Shown piece by piece: positions 13,744-20,700 of a stretch of 24,048 nucleotides of DNA. The position numbers were made by a program, and so were the translations under genes. Under the pieces are notes generated by a model that worked only from the letters and a program-made list of their open reading frames with translations, was not told the origin of the DNA and did no database searches. Position 1 is the first letter of the stretch, and each line of letters begins with the position of its first letter. The DNA is from Thermococcus sp. (GTDB lineage Archaea; Methanobacteriota_B; Thermococci; Thermococcales; Thermococcaceae), in the NCBI GenBank assembly GCA_026987155.1, contig JALSNG010000103.1, positions 1-24,048 on the forward strand. The letters run 5' to 3'.

Positions 13744-14769
13744 TCATCCCTCAAAGGTTATTATCCTACCCCTTTCACCCAAATCCTCTGCTATTCTTAT
13801 CAGTTCGTTCAGCTTGGCGATGGAATCCTTGCGGAGCACCATCGCCGGACAGCGAAGGCCCACAGCTATGTGGGCCAAAGCCTCGTCGGAGGACTCATAA
13901 CGAGCCTCCGCGAGGATAGGGACTATCCTCTCCGACTTTGCGTCGTTCACGAGGTTGTATAAGTCGGTGAGAGTTCCAAGGTTTACAGGTTTTATCGACA
14001 GGGCGTTGTAGTAGCGCCTGTCCAGTATGTCCTTCTCGCGGAAGAGACGCTCTCCATCAACGAAAACACCATGCGTAGCGGCTATCAGTTCAAGGAACAT
14101 CTCCTCATCTCCAAGGGGCTTTATATAGGCCACGTTGTTGTCCTCAACGGTAGAGAGTACTACCTCCGTATCCATTGGCACCTTCTGAGTAATCCCAAGG
14201 GCAACTTCGAGACCGAGATCGTCGGTTGCTTTTTCGGTGGCTTTCGAAAATGCCTCCACTGTTCCGCCCTCAACGTACTCGAGGACTTTATTGGCGGCGT
14301 CGACAACGTCGGTTATCTCCATTAGATCTCTAACCATCACGTAGTAGTCGAAGGTATCTCCGCTCGCTATTTCCAGTATGGGGACGGGTAGCTCAGTAGT
14401 GAAGGTACCCCCGATGTAGCTGTAGAGAGGCATCCTCTTAACGCCGGCGGCGGCCTTTGCAACCGCTATCGATACTGCCAGCGCAGTGTTTGCTCCTATA
14501 TGGCCGAAATTCTCGGTGCCGTCTATCTCCCAGAGGTAGCTGTCTATAAGCTCCTGCTCGCTTGAATCGAAGCCTATGAGCTCCGGCCCTATTATCTCGT
14601 CTACCTCACTAACGGCACGGTGGGCCTCGGCTATGTAAAGGGCGGGATTCTCGTCTATAGGCGATGCAAACCTCCCAAAGCCAGAGCTCGTTACGACATC
14701 CACCTCGACGGAATACCTACCACCCTTGAGCACTGCGACCCTACCGATTACGTTTTCTATTACTGTCAT
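13744..14769 (-). CDS. Enolase-like protein without the canonical active site
   Basis: 341 residues, shorter than true enolases (about 420-430). It aligns by eye with enolase in the regions LDGTENFGHIGANTALAVSI, AKAAAGVKRMPLYSYIGG and LSIKPVNLGTLTDLYNL. The catalytic Ser loop (SGASTG) is absent, the metal-ligand segment SIEDP reads YIKPL, and the SHRSGE segment reads AEARYES, although the lysine of IK..NLGTL remains. Glycolytic activity is therefore unlikely. In many archaea the true enolase gene stands exactly here, between rpoK and rps2, so this looks like a paralogue or a derived copy with a different role. It starts seven bases after rpoK. Thermococcales are expected to carry a second, canonical enolase elsewhere. 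Confidence 0.85.
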   Translation of the reverse strand: MTVIENVIGRVAVLKGGRYSVEVDVVTSSGFGRFASPIDENPALYIAEAHRAVSEVDEIIGPELIGFDSSEQELIDSYLWEIDGTENFGHIGANTALAVSIAVAKAAAGVKRMPLYSYIGGTFTTELPVPILEIASGDTFDYYVMVRDLMEITDVVDAANKVLEYVEGGTVEAFSKATEKATDDLGLEVALGITQKVPMDTEVVLSTVEDNNVAYIKPLGDEEMFLELIAATHGVFVDGERLFREKDILDRRYYNALSIKPVNLGTLTDLYNLVNDAKSERIVPILAEARYESSDEALAHIAVGLRCPAMVLRKDSIAKLNELIRIAEDLGERGRIITFEG

Positions 14770-14775
14770 CTCCCA

Positions 14776-14949
14776 TCAGCTCGGCCTTATTACTGTGAGT
14801 GGAATTATACCCCTTTCGAACTCAATGAGAGCTGCTTCGAGTGGTGTAATCCCCTCTGGGACATCTATCAGGATCGGCGCGCCCATGGCTATCTGGAGGG
14901 CCCTCGCACCAACTATTCGGGCCTTCTCAAAGCGGGTATACGTAAACAT
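14776..14949 (-). CDS. rpoK: DNA-directed RNA polymerase subunit K (omega homologue)
   Basis: 57-residue RNA polymerase subunit, counterpart of Rpb6 and bacterial omega, which clamps the largest subunit during assembly. It begins MFTYTRFEKARIVGARALQI and contains the family hallmark GAPILID...P...A..EF..G.IPLTVIR. ATG 14949 follows GGTGAGGGAG. A GTG nine bases earlier is part of that ribosome binding site and is rejected. It lies between tRNA-Pro and the enolase-like gene. Confidence 0.96.
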   Translation of the reverse strand: MFTYTRFEKARIVGARALQIAMGAPILIDVPEGITPLEAALIEFERGIIPLTVIRPS

Positions 14950-14993
14950 CTCCCTCACCCCTGCGGATTCAACATTCCCTTCATCTCAAATTT

Positions 14994-15071
14994 TGGTGGG
15001 GCCGCCGGGATTTGAACCCGGGTCTCCGGCACCCCAAGCCGGGAGGATAGACCAAGCTACCCCACGGCCCC
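14994..15071 (-). tRNA. tRNA-Pro (anticodon GGG)
   Basis: The acceptor stem GGGGCCG pairs with CGGCCCC, followed by A and an encoded CCA. The anticodon stem closes the loop TTGGGGT, giving GGG for CCC/CCU. The T arm CCGGG-TTCAAAT-CCCGG is canonical. Length is 78 nt without intron. It sits 16 bases after the rpoN stop, so it is probably cut out of the operon transcript, though an AT-rich TATA-like stretch at about 15090-15100 could also drive it. Confidence 0.97.
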
Positions 15072-15087
15072 TCCAGAAATGTTGTTT

Positions 15088-15285
15088 TTAATACACCCTG
15101 TACACCATTACCTGGTCTATTAGCTCAACATGGCTCAGGAGCGTTCTCCTGCAGCAATACCTCTCAACCCCAAGGTCATCGAGGACCTTCTCAGGATCCT
15201 CGCCCTTTTCTACCCTCTCTTTAAACTCGTAGTATTTATCCCCTATGACCTTCCCACACGTGAAACACCTTACGGGGACTATCAC
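15088..15285 (-). CDS. rpoN: DNA-directed RNA polymerase subunit N
   Basis: 65-residue zinc-binding RNA polymerase subunit, homologue of Rpb10, part of the D-L-N-P assembly platform. It begins MIVPVRCFTCGKVIGDKYYE and ends near LLSHVELIDQVMVYRVY. The zinc ligands are the CFTC pair and the later CC pair of YCCRR. The start is a GTG at 15285, four bases after GGTGAT. A longer open frame reaching 15405 is not used, since it would run through the end of rps9. No relation to bacterial sigma-54, which shares the symbol. Confidence 0.96.
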   Translation of the reverse strand: MIVPVRCFTCGKVIGDKYYEFKERVEKGEDPEKVLDDLGVERYCCRRTLLSHVELIDQVMVYRVY

Positions 15286-15319
15286 CCACATCACCTTCTC
15301 GAATATTAAATGAAAGCAG

Positions 15320-15727
15320 TCAGCGGTAAGACTTCTGCCTCTTTGCCCTCGGACCCTTTGTCGAGCGGTTGGGCTTATGCGGCTCGGTTCTCCTGCTGTC
15401 CCCAACGAGCATGGTTCTGTCGTACTTCATAAACTTTTCCTTGAGGTTCATGTCATTGGTCCACTCGACTAAAGCGCGAGCTATGGCAACGCGGACAGCC
15501 TCTGCTTGCCCCATGAAGCCTCCGCCTTCCACCTTGACGTCGATGTCAACTTTGCCCACCACCTCATCTCCAGCCAAGACGAGCGGCTCCATGATGGTAA
15601 AGCGCGCTATTTCCGGCTCAATTATTTCGACAGGCTTGTGGTTTATCCTAACACGGCCCTTTCCTTCCCGTATTGTGGCCCTCGCAATTGCAGTTTTTCT
15701 CTTCCCAGCCGTTTGAATGACCTTCAT
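15320..15727 (-). CDS. rps9: Ribosomal protein S9 (uS9)
   Basis: 135-residue small-subunit protein with the family pattern AGKRKTAIARATIREGKG at the start, GGGFMGQAEAVRVAIARAL in the middle and the basic tail PHKPNRSTKGPRAKRQKSYR, whose last residues reach the decoding site. Two ATGs stand side by side; 15727 is preferred because GGTGAG is then five bases away, though 15730 is possible. It lies 11 bases after rpl13. Confidence 0.96.
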   Translation of the reverse strand: MKVIQTAGKRKTAIARATIREGKGRVRINHKPVEIIEPEIARFTIMEPLVLAGDEVVGKVDIDVKVEGGGFMGQAEAVRVAIARALVEWTNDMNLKEKFMKYDRTMLVGDSRRTEPHKPNRSTKGPRAKRQKSYR

Positions 15728-15738
15728 CATTCCTCACC

Positions 15739-16167
15739 TCAGAACTTACCTCCAAGGAACTTGGCGACCTCGCCAACGGTAACGTACTTCGGAGTTGCGA
15801 GCCTCGATATGTGGGCCTCGCTTATCGTCTCAAGCTCCCTGTCCTTGAACTCCTTTGGAACACCAACGTACACTTTAAGTCTCTTGAATGCCTTCCTTCC
15901 GCGGTCGGTTTTCCAGGGAAGCATTCCCCTGACCGTCCTTCTAACTATTTCGTCGCTCCTCTTTGGGTAGAAAGGTCCCTTCCGTGGGTTGGTCCTGGTT
16001 CTTAGCTCGGTTCTCTGCTTGTACTTGGCGAAGATGTCCTCCCTATTGCCGGTGATGATGGCCTTCTCGGCGTTGACTATGATTATCTCTTCGCCCTCAA
16101 GGAGCATCTTTGCAACTTTGGAAGCAAGTCTCCCGAGTATGAGTCCTTCAGCGTTAATTACCCTCAT
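15739..16167 (-). CDS. rpl13: Ribosomal protein L13 (uL13)
   Basis: 142-residue large-subunit protein. It begins MRVINAEGLILGRLASKVAK and contains IVNAEKAIITGNR, the segment RKGPFYPKRSDEIVRRTVRG and MLPWKTDRGRKAFKRLKVY, all typical of archaeal/eukaryotic L13. The gene begins six bases after rpl18e and continues into rps9, the conserved archaeal order L18e-L13-S9. Confidence 0.96.
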   Translation of the reverse strand: MRVINAEGLILGRLASKVAKMLLEGEEIIIVNAEKAIITGNREDIFAKYKQRTELRTRTNPRKGPFYPKRSDEIVRRTVRGMLPWKTDRGRKAFKRLKVYVGVPKEFKDRELETISEAHISRLATPKYVTVGEVAKFLGGKF

Positions 16168-16173
16168 GGCCCA

Positions 16174-16539
16174 TCACTCCATTATGATTACTCCACTACC
16201 CTTCGGGTTTCTCTCGATGAGCTCCTCAATTGTGAGGACCTCTCCACCGGCCTCGACTATCTTCCTCTTGGCCGTCTCGCTGAACTTCCAGGCGGCAACG
16301 GTGATCTTGTGTTCAAGCTTTCCCGCACCGAGGACGCTTCCGGGGACGATGACGGTGTCGCCCTCTTTGGTGTAGCGGTTGATCCTGCTGACGTTGACCT
16401 CAGCTCTCTGCCTTCTGGGCCTCTCAAGGCGCCAGGCTATGTCCTTCCATATCTTAACTCCTTCCTCGTTTGACTTCTTCCTGAGGTAGCGGATGAGCCT
16501 CCTCAGATTTATATCAGTTGGACCAGTCCTCTTGACCAT
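16174..16539 (-). CDS. rpl18e: Ribosomal protein L18e (eL18)
   Basis: 121-residue large-subunit protein found only in archaea and eukaryotes, related in fold to bacterial L15. Recognisable segments are the start MVKRTGPTDINLRRLIRYL, the RPRRQRAEVNVSRI stretch and VPGSVLGAGKLEHKITVAAW. The ATG at 16539 is preferred over one two codons upstream because GGGAGGT is then spaced seven bases away. The gene follows tRNA-Leu(CAG). Confidence 0.95.
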   Translation of the reverse strand: MVKRTGPTDINLRRLIRYLRKKSNEEGVKIWKDIAWRLERPRRQRAEVNVSRINRYTKEGDTVIVPGSVLGAGKLEHKITVAAWKFSETAKRKIVEAGGEVLTIEELIERNPKGSGVIIME

Positions 16540-16596
16540 TAACATACCTCCCTATAGCTCTCGCAGGGAAACCGACGGTGGACGGGGTGATCATTA

Positions 16597-16684
16597 TGGT
16601 GCGGGGGCGGGGATTTGAACCCCGGAACCCCTACGGGACGGGACCCTGAATCCCGCGCCTTTGGCCAGGCTCGGCTACCCCCGC
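16597..16684 (-). tRNA. tRNA-Leu (anticodon CAG)
   Basis: Class II tRNA, 88 nt. The acceptor stem GCGGGGG pairs with CCCCCGC, followed by A and CCA. The anticodon stem CGGGA/TCCCG closes the loop TTCAGGG, giving CAG for CUG. The T arm is CGGGG-TTCAAAT-CCCCG. Its 5' end is separated from the rpoD stop codon by one base, so it must be cut from the rpoD transcript or started inside rpoD. Confidence 0.97.
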
Positions 16685-16685
16685 T

Positions 16686-17471
16686 TCAGTCGGACGCTAA
16701 TTTATGGAGTTCGTTTATAAATCTATCGCTCTTTCTCATGAGTATTTTCAGAGCTACGGCCACCATTTCTTCAACGGGGAGCTCTCCATTGCTTTCCACA
16801 GTAAAGACAAAACTGTTGGGCACAACCTCTTCACTAATTTCACTGCCGATGTACTCTTCGAACTTCCTGGGAAGGTAGAATGCCTTAGTTGTTGTTATGA
16901 TAACTTCATCCTCTCCTTCCTCCACCGGGAGTCCGCGCCTCTCGGCGAGCTTTTTGAGCTCCTTCCAGTCAGATATCTCCTTGCTCACGTGTATCTTCGT
17001 CAGGTACTTGTAGTACACAAAACCAGGCTGCCATTTGGCGTGATCCTTACCCCTGCCAAGTTTGGCAAAGGCGCTGAAGGTGAGCCTCTGTCCCTCCGCC
17101 AGCTTGACTATTGGTATGTTGGGGTTGGCGGGCTTTACCCCTTCGTCATCGCTCTTCAGGTCGCCGGAGTAGACCATTCCCGGCCCCTCAGCCTCAAGGG
17201 AGAGTGTGACGGTGTAGTCATCGAGCTCAAGGGCGTCAAGCGAGAACCTCTCAACCGGCGTGGTGAGCGGAATCATCGCCAGCCTGTGGGCAATTATCTC
17301 ATCGAAAAGGGCCGAATCGTTCTCAAAGAACTCGACTTCATCGATGGCAAAGGTCGGAACCTCTGCGAGAATCGTCCTCCTAAGGGCGTTGGCAAAGGGT
17401 ATGTCTATCCCCTCAATGATGAACTTAATCGAGTCCTCCCTTTTTTCAAGAATCTGAAATTTCGGTTCCAT
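16686..17471 (-). CDS. rpoD: DNA-directed RNA polymerase subunit D
   Basis: 261-residue RNA polymerase subunit, counterpart of Rpb3 and bacterial alpha, which pairs with subunit L to start assembly. It begins MEPKFQILEKREDSIKFIIE and has the alpha-type motif FANALRRTILAEVPTFAIDEV near residues 30-50, plus the insertion domain around 150-220. There are no cysteines, so the iron-sulfur cluster present in some archaeal D subunits is absent. ATG 17471 follows GGTGAT with a four-base spacer; two earlier in-frame starts overlap that site and are rejected. The TGA stop is one base from tRNA-Leu(CAG). Not related to bacterial sigma-70, which shares the symbol. Confidence 0.96.
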   Translation of the reverse strand: MEPKFQILEKREDSIKFIIEGIDIPFANALRRTILAEVPTFAIDEVEFFENDSALFDEIIAHRLAMIPLTTPVERFSLDALELDDYTVTLSLEAEGPGMVYSGDLKSDDEGVKPANPNIPIVKLAEGQRLTFSAFAKLGRGKDHAKWQPGFVYYKYLTKIHVSKEISDWKELKKLAERRGLPVEEGEDEVIITTTKAFYLPRKFEEYIGSEISEEVVPNSFVFTVESNGELPVEEMVAVALKILMRKSDRFINELHKLASD

Positions 17472-17498
17472 TTGCATCACCAAAAAAGAGATTGTGGA

Positions 17499-17918
17499 TC
17501 AGACGCGCCTTCCGCGTCTTCCACCCTTGGGCCTCGTTCCATCGTGGGGGATCGGGGTGACGTCCTCAACCCTTCCAATCCTCAGACCAGCCCTGGCGAG
17601 CGCACGTATAGCCGCCTGGGCTCCCGGTCCGGGGCTCTTGCTCTTACTCCCTCCCGGAGCGCGAACCTTGATGTGAACGCCGACGAAGCCCTTCTCCATG
17701 GCCTCCTCGGCAGCCCTTCTGGCGGCAATCATAGCCGCGTACGGTGATGGCTCGTCCCTGTCTGCCTTGACCACCATGCCACCGCTCCACCTGCTGACGG
17801 TTTCGGCTCCTGTGAGGTCTGTGATGTGGATGATTGTGTTGTTGTAGCTCGAATAGATGTGGGCAACCCCCCACTTCTCCTTTTTCTTAAGGTTAACCTG
17901 CTGAATTTCCTCGCTCAT
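17499..17918 (-). CDS. rps11: Ribosomal protein S11 (uS11)
   Basis: 139-residue small-subunit protein of the platform. Segments typical of the family are WGVAHIYSSYNNTIIHITDL, the WSGGMVVKADRDEPSPYAAM stretch and VRAPGGSKSKSPGPGAQAAI, with the C-terminus DGTRPKGGRRGRRV. The ATG overlaps the stop codon of rps4 by four bases (ATGA), indicating translational coupling. The rpoD gene follows, the order S13-S4-S11-RpoD being conserved in archaea. Confidence 0.97.
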   Translation of the reverse strand: MSEEIQQVNLKKKEKWGVAHIYSSYNNTIIHITDLTGAETVSRWSGGMVVKADRDEPSPYAAMIAARRAAEEAMEKGFVGVHIKVRAPGGSKSKSPGPGAQAAIRALARAGLRIGRVEDVTPIPHDGTRPKGGRRGRRV

Positions 17919-18457
17919 GCCTCACCACCCTGTTTGGCTTGTTCAATAACCATCCTCTCGGGGTGGCTCTCCTTTGCGAAGGGAGAGGCCTTCGAGTAGG
18001 TTATGGTATCTTCCTCTTCCCTGAGGACGAGGTATCCAGGGGAACGGATGATCTGCCCGTTGACCTCGATGTGGCCGTGGACGATGAGCTGTCTGGCCTG
18101 CCCAATGGTTCTGGCAAGTCCCTTCTTGTAGACAATTGTTTGAAGGCGTCTGTCGAGAACGTCTTCAACCGTTAGAGAGAGAACGTCATCAAGAACTGCA
18201 TCGGCCGGAAGGAGACCAAGCCTGTTGAGCCTCTGAAGGAGCTGAATCCTCTCAACCTCTGCCTGTTTGCCCCTTGCCGCGAGGAGGCGCCTGGCCCTAC
18301 GCCTAAAGTTTTTAAGCTGTGTCTCATGCCTCCAGAGCTCCTTTTTATTCTTGAGGGCGTATTTCCTCATGAGAACTCTCTCGCGATCGAGCCTCTCCTT
18401 AATCCATGGGTGAGAGGGAGTTTCGTACCTCTTCCTCTGTCTCTTAGGGTCCCCCAT
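17915..18457 (-). CDS. rps4: Ribosomal protein S4 (uS4)
   Basis: 180-residue small-subunit protein that nucleates 30S assembly. It starts MGDPKRQRKRYETPSHPWIK and contains the S4 RNA-binding domain near residues 105-150 (LDRRLQTIVYKKGLARTIGQ, then VHGHIEVNGQIIRSPGYLV). ATG 18457 is ten bases after the rps13 stop, and the 3' end overlaps rps11. Confidence 0.97.
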   Translation of the reverse strand: MGDPKRQRKRYETPSHPWIKERLDRERVLMRKYALKNKKELWRHETQLKNFRRRARRLLAARGKQAEVERIQLLQRLNRLGLLPADAVLDDVLSLTVEDVLDRRLQTIVYKKGLARTIGQARQLIVHGHIEVNGQIIRSPGYLVLREEEDTITYSKASPFAKESHPERMVIEQAKQGGEA

Positions 18458-18467
18458 TTACATCACC

Positions 18468-18917
18468 TCACTTCTTCCTCCTGCTAACCCCCAAGGTAGT
18501 TCCGTGCCTGAAGTTTGATCTGGTCCTCTGACCGCGGAGCGGCAGTCCGAGCTCATGCCGTATGCCGCGGTAAGCGCGTATTCTCCTGAGCCTGTTGACG
18601 TCCTCGCGCCAGGCCATGACGAGCTTAGCGGTAGTGAGGTGCTTATCCTTGCCCGTCTCGTAGTCCTTCGGCCGGTTAACCGCCCAAGTTGGTATGCCAT
18701 GGGCCACGGGGTCTTCAAGGATGCCCTCAATCTTCTTTACCTGCTCGTCGCTCAGATAACCGGTCTTCATGTAGGGATCGAGTCCTGCAACCCTGAGCAC
18801 CATCGTGGCGAAGTTTATGCCTATGCCTTTGATGCCGGTCAATGCCCATCTCAGTTGTCTATTCCCGTTTAAATCAACGCCCGCAACGCGGACAATATGC
18901 CTGAAATTGTCACTCAT
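18468..18917 (-). CDS. rps13: Ribosomal protein S13 (uS13)
   Basis: 149-residue small-subunit head protein, with FRHIVRVAGVDLNGNRQLRW at the start, the helix-hairpin-helix segment IKGIGINFATMVLRVAGL and the basic tail RGQRTRSNFRHGTTLGVSRR. ATG 18917 follows GGAGGTG with an eight-base spacer. The open frame runs further upstream only because it passes through tRNA-Ser, which is not coding. It is the first protein gene after tRNA-Ser in the cluster. Confidence 0.96.
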   Translation of the reverse strand: MSDNFRHIVRVAGVDLNGNRQLRWALTGIKGIGINFATMVLRVAGLDPYMKTGYLSDEQVKKIEGILEDPVAHGIPTWAVNRPKDYETGKDKHLTTAKLVMAWREDVNRLRRIRAYRGIRHELGLPLRGQRTRSNFRHGTTLGVSRRKK

Positions 18918-18964
18918 TATCAACACACCTCCATATCCCTTTGGACGCGAGATTAAAGGGATTT

Positions 18965-19050
18965 TGGCGCCGGGACGGGGATTTGAACCCCGGTGGGCAG
19001 GGCCCACGGGCTCTCAAGGCCCGCGCCATCCCAGGCTAGGCGATCCCGGC
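18965..19050 (-). tRNA. tRNA-Ser (anticodon TGA)
   Basis: Class II tRNA, 86 nt. The acceptor stem GCCGGGA pairs with TCCCGGC, followed by G and an encoded CCA. The anticodon stem CGGGC/GCCCG closes the loop CTTGAGA, giving TGA for UCA. The long variable arm GGGCCCT-type stem is present. The first 15 bases also encode the last residues and the stop codon of the upstream methyltransferase gene. A weak TATA-like GTATATTAAG at about 19117-19126 lies about 70 bases upstream. Confidence 0.97.
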
Positions 19051-19623
19051 ATACACGCGGTAGCCGCTCCCCTTTGCCAGCTCTCTCACTTCGGTGAAGT
19101 GCTCATCCATTAGAGCCTTAATATACTTTGCCCCCTGCTTGGTCTTGATTACCAGCTGGAGCAAACCACCATCGTTGAGATGCCGGGGAGCGTTTATAAC
19201 TATTTCCCTCAGCACTTCCTTTCCCGCGTGCACCGGGGGGTTAGTGATGATCGTGTCAAACTTTTCGCCCCTGACGGGCTCATAGAGGCTTCCCCACCTA
19301 ACCTCGGCGTTTCTAACGCCGTTGATTTTTAAATTTTTCCTCGCTATGCTAACCGCCCTCCTGTTCACGTCGGTCATGACGACATGGCTCACGAAGCGAG
19401 AAGCCACTATCCCAATCGCTCCGTAACCGCAGCCCAAATCCAGGACGCGCCAATAATTGTCGAGTATCATGTTATCCACGAGCAGTTCCGTCCCTCGGTC
19501 GAGCTTGCCGAACGAAAACACCCCGCTGGCGGTGAGGAACCTGAAGCAGTGCCCTCTAAGGCAGACCTCTATGGTCTTCGTCTTCAGCGGGACGTTCGGC
19601 TCCTCGGAGTAGTAGTGGCTCAT
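19036..19623 (-). CDS. RsmC-like class I SAM-dependent methyltransferase
   Basis: 195 residues with the SAM-binding motif VLDLGCGYGAIG (60-71), the acidic MTDVN after strand 2, and the catalytic NPPVHAG (128-134) typical of the RsmC/small-molecule MTS branch that methylates guanine N2 in rRNA. The closest characterised archaeal relative is likely M. jannaschii MJ0882. The target is not visible but its place in front of a ribosomal cluster fits an RNA substrate. ATG 19623 lacks a ribosome binding site. A TATA box at 19644-19653, centred about 26 bases upstream, suggests a leaderless mRNA. The final codons and TAG lie inside tRNA-Ser. Confidence 0.85.
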   Translation of the reverse strand: MSHYYSEEPNVPLKTKTIEVCLRGHCFRFLTASGVFSFGKLDRGTELLVDNMILDNYWRVLDLGCGYGAIGIVASRFVSHVVMTDVNRRAVSIARKNLKINGVRNAEVRWGSLYEPVRGEKFDTIITNPPVHAGKEVLREIVINAPRHLNDGGLLQLVIKTKQGAKYIKALMDEHFTEVRELAKGSGYRVYAGIA

Positions 19624-19643
19624 GGTCGGGGATAAGAAAAGGG

Positions 19644-19653
19644 GTTTATAAAG
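19644..19653 (-). promoter_or_regulatory. TATA box of the methyltransferase gene (leaderless)
   Basis: CTTTATAAAC on the minus strand, centred about 26 bases before the ATG at 19623, the standard distance from an archaeal TATA box to the transcript start. No Shine-Dalgarno sequence lies between, so the mRNA probably begins at the start codon. Confidence 0.65.
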
Positions 19654-19663
19654 ATGGGGGAGT

Positions 19664-20332
19664 TTACTTAGAAGAGACCAGCCAGTCTTCCCACCATGAC
19701 CCCATCACGTCTTTGGAAACCCCATAATCCCAACGGAGCAGTCTCGTCTTAGCGTCGATGGCAAGTTCGAGTGTGGCATCCTTAGTTTCCGCTTTCACTA
19801 TAATACATTCTCTTCCGTTTATAGTCCGCACATCCTCCACAGTGAGATTGGCACAGCACAGCCTTAGAGTGTAGCCCTTTTCAGCCTTTAGTCGCTCGAA
19901 TACTGGAGAGTAGGGATATCCAACCCTAAACAGTTCGACTTCAGCTCGTTCCCCCTCAACGAAGATAGAACCACCAGATTGATAGACAATGGGGTTTGAG
20001 CCAACTATTTCGGCTCGGGTTTCTCCTTTAGAAATCGAGTAATCGGGCGCCTGCCACTCGATTTTAAACCTCTCAAGGATTTTAGTAGTGTTTCCCTCCC
20101 TGGTTATGATGAAAGTTCTCGTCGAGTTCTGAACCAGCGTCTTCTCAGAGTATTCCATGGCTTTGTATACAAGGGTCATGTTTGGACCTGTAAAGTCAAG
20201 ACCCGTTGCGTTGAACGTTATCCGAGGTTCTGCGATACTGCTGGAGCCCTGAGCGTGGAGGTAATAAGCCCCGCCTGCAACCAACAGAAAAACAAGGAGA
20301 AAGACAGAGTAGAGAGTCTTGGAGCGCTTCAC
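19664..20332 (-). CDS. Membrane-anchored extracytoplasmic protein, unknown function
   Basis: 222 residues. A basic N-terminus (MKRSKTLYS when read from GTG) precedes one hydrophobic segment, VFLLVFLLVAGGAYYL, which should act as an uncleaved signal anchor. The rest lies outside and is beta-rich, with several N-glycosylation sequons (NAT, NMT, NST, NTT, NLT) and two adjacent cysteines (RLCCANLT). The late stretch IVKAETKDATLELAIDAKT loosely recalls LolA-like folds, but I do not claim that. GTG 20332 is preferred over the upstream start at 20368 because GAGGTG stands before it and it puts the anchor at the N-terminus. The short frame at 20343-20560 ends 11 bases upstream and could share its transcript. 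Confidence 0.75.
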   Translation of the reverse strand: MKRSKTLYSVFLLVFLLVAGGAYYLHAQGSSSIAEPRITFNATGLDFTGPNMTLVYKAMEYSEKTLVQNSTRTFIITREGNTTKILERFKIEWQAPDYSISKGETRAEIVGSNPIVYQSGGSIFVEGERAEVELFRVGYPYSPVFERLKAEKGYTLRLCCANLTVEDVRTINGRECIIVKAETKDATLELAIDAKTRLLRWDYGVSKDVMGSWWEDWLVSSK

Positions 20333-20342
20333 GCGAACCACC

Positions 20343-20560
20343 TCAGCATCTTTTGTGCCAGATCTCAACTAATGTCGGCCAGAAATTGTGCAGGAAACCG
20401 TACCAGTTCTTTTCAGGGTTGGACTCAGGACCCTCCACGTAACCCATGCGAGTGACGTTGTTATATCTCGCCTCAGATCTGTATCCGTACCCAATCCCTC
20501 TGGTAAAGTCTCTGCCATAGATCCCATAGGCAGCATAAAACCCGGTCTTGCGGCCCCCAT
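20343..20560 (-). pseudogene. Possible frameshifted short gene
   Basis: A good start, ATG 20560 with GGAGGTG five bases upstream and a TATA-like GTTATAAAAT element at 20627-20636, opens a 63-residue frame ending at 20369. That product looks non-natural. In another frame from about 20545 to the TGA at 20343, the sequence reads convincingly as protein: TGFYAAYGIYGRDFTRGIGY, then GYVEGPESNPEKNWYGFLHN and FWPTLVEIWHKRC, with codons typical of the neighbours, but it has no start codon of its own. A one-base shift near 20545 would join the two into a protein of about 72 residues. I read this as a gene with a frameshift or sequencing error; no family is recognised. Confidence 0.4.
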
Positions 20561-20676
20561 GTGGGCACCTCCAGAGATCACCAATAGATATAAAAACCAA
20601 CCATCTAAAAATTTTTCTATTAGTGAGTTATAAAATATCCACACGGGACACAAACCCTTCAAGGGCCTGGGTTTTT

Positions 20677-20689
20677 GAAAAGTTTCTTG
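20677..20689 (-). terminator. Downstream motif CAAGAAACTTTTC behind hef
   Basis: On the minus strand this 13-base element follows the hef stop codon by 11 bases. The identical 13-mer stands at 1044-1056, directly behind tRNA-Arg(CCT). Shorter versions follow tRNA-Gly and tRNA-Arg(GCG). It includes a short U-tract, as expected of archaeal terminators. A terminator role is inferred from position only. Confidence 0.4.
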
Positions 20690-20700
20690 GATAAGAGGAT

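Noticed and set aside
16704..17747. A 347-residue plus-strand frame opposite rpoD and rps11
   Set aside because: It is antisense to two unmistakable core genes and resembles no protein family.
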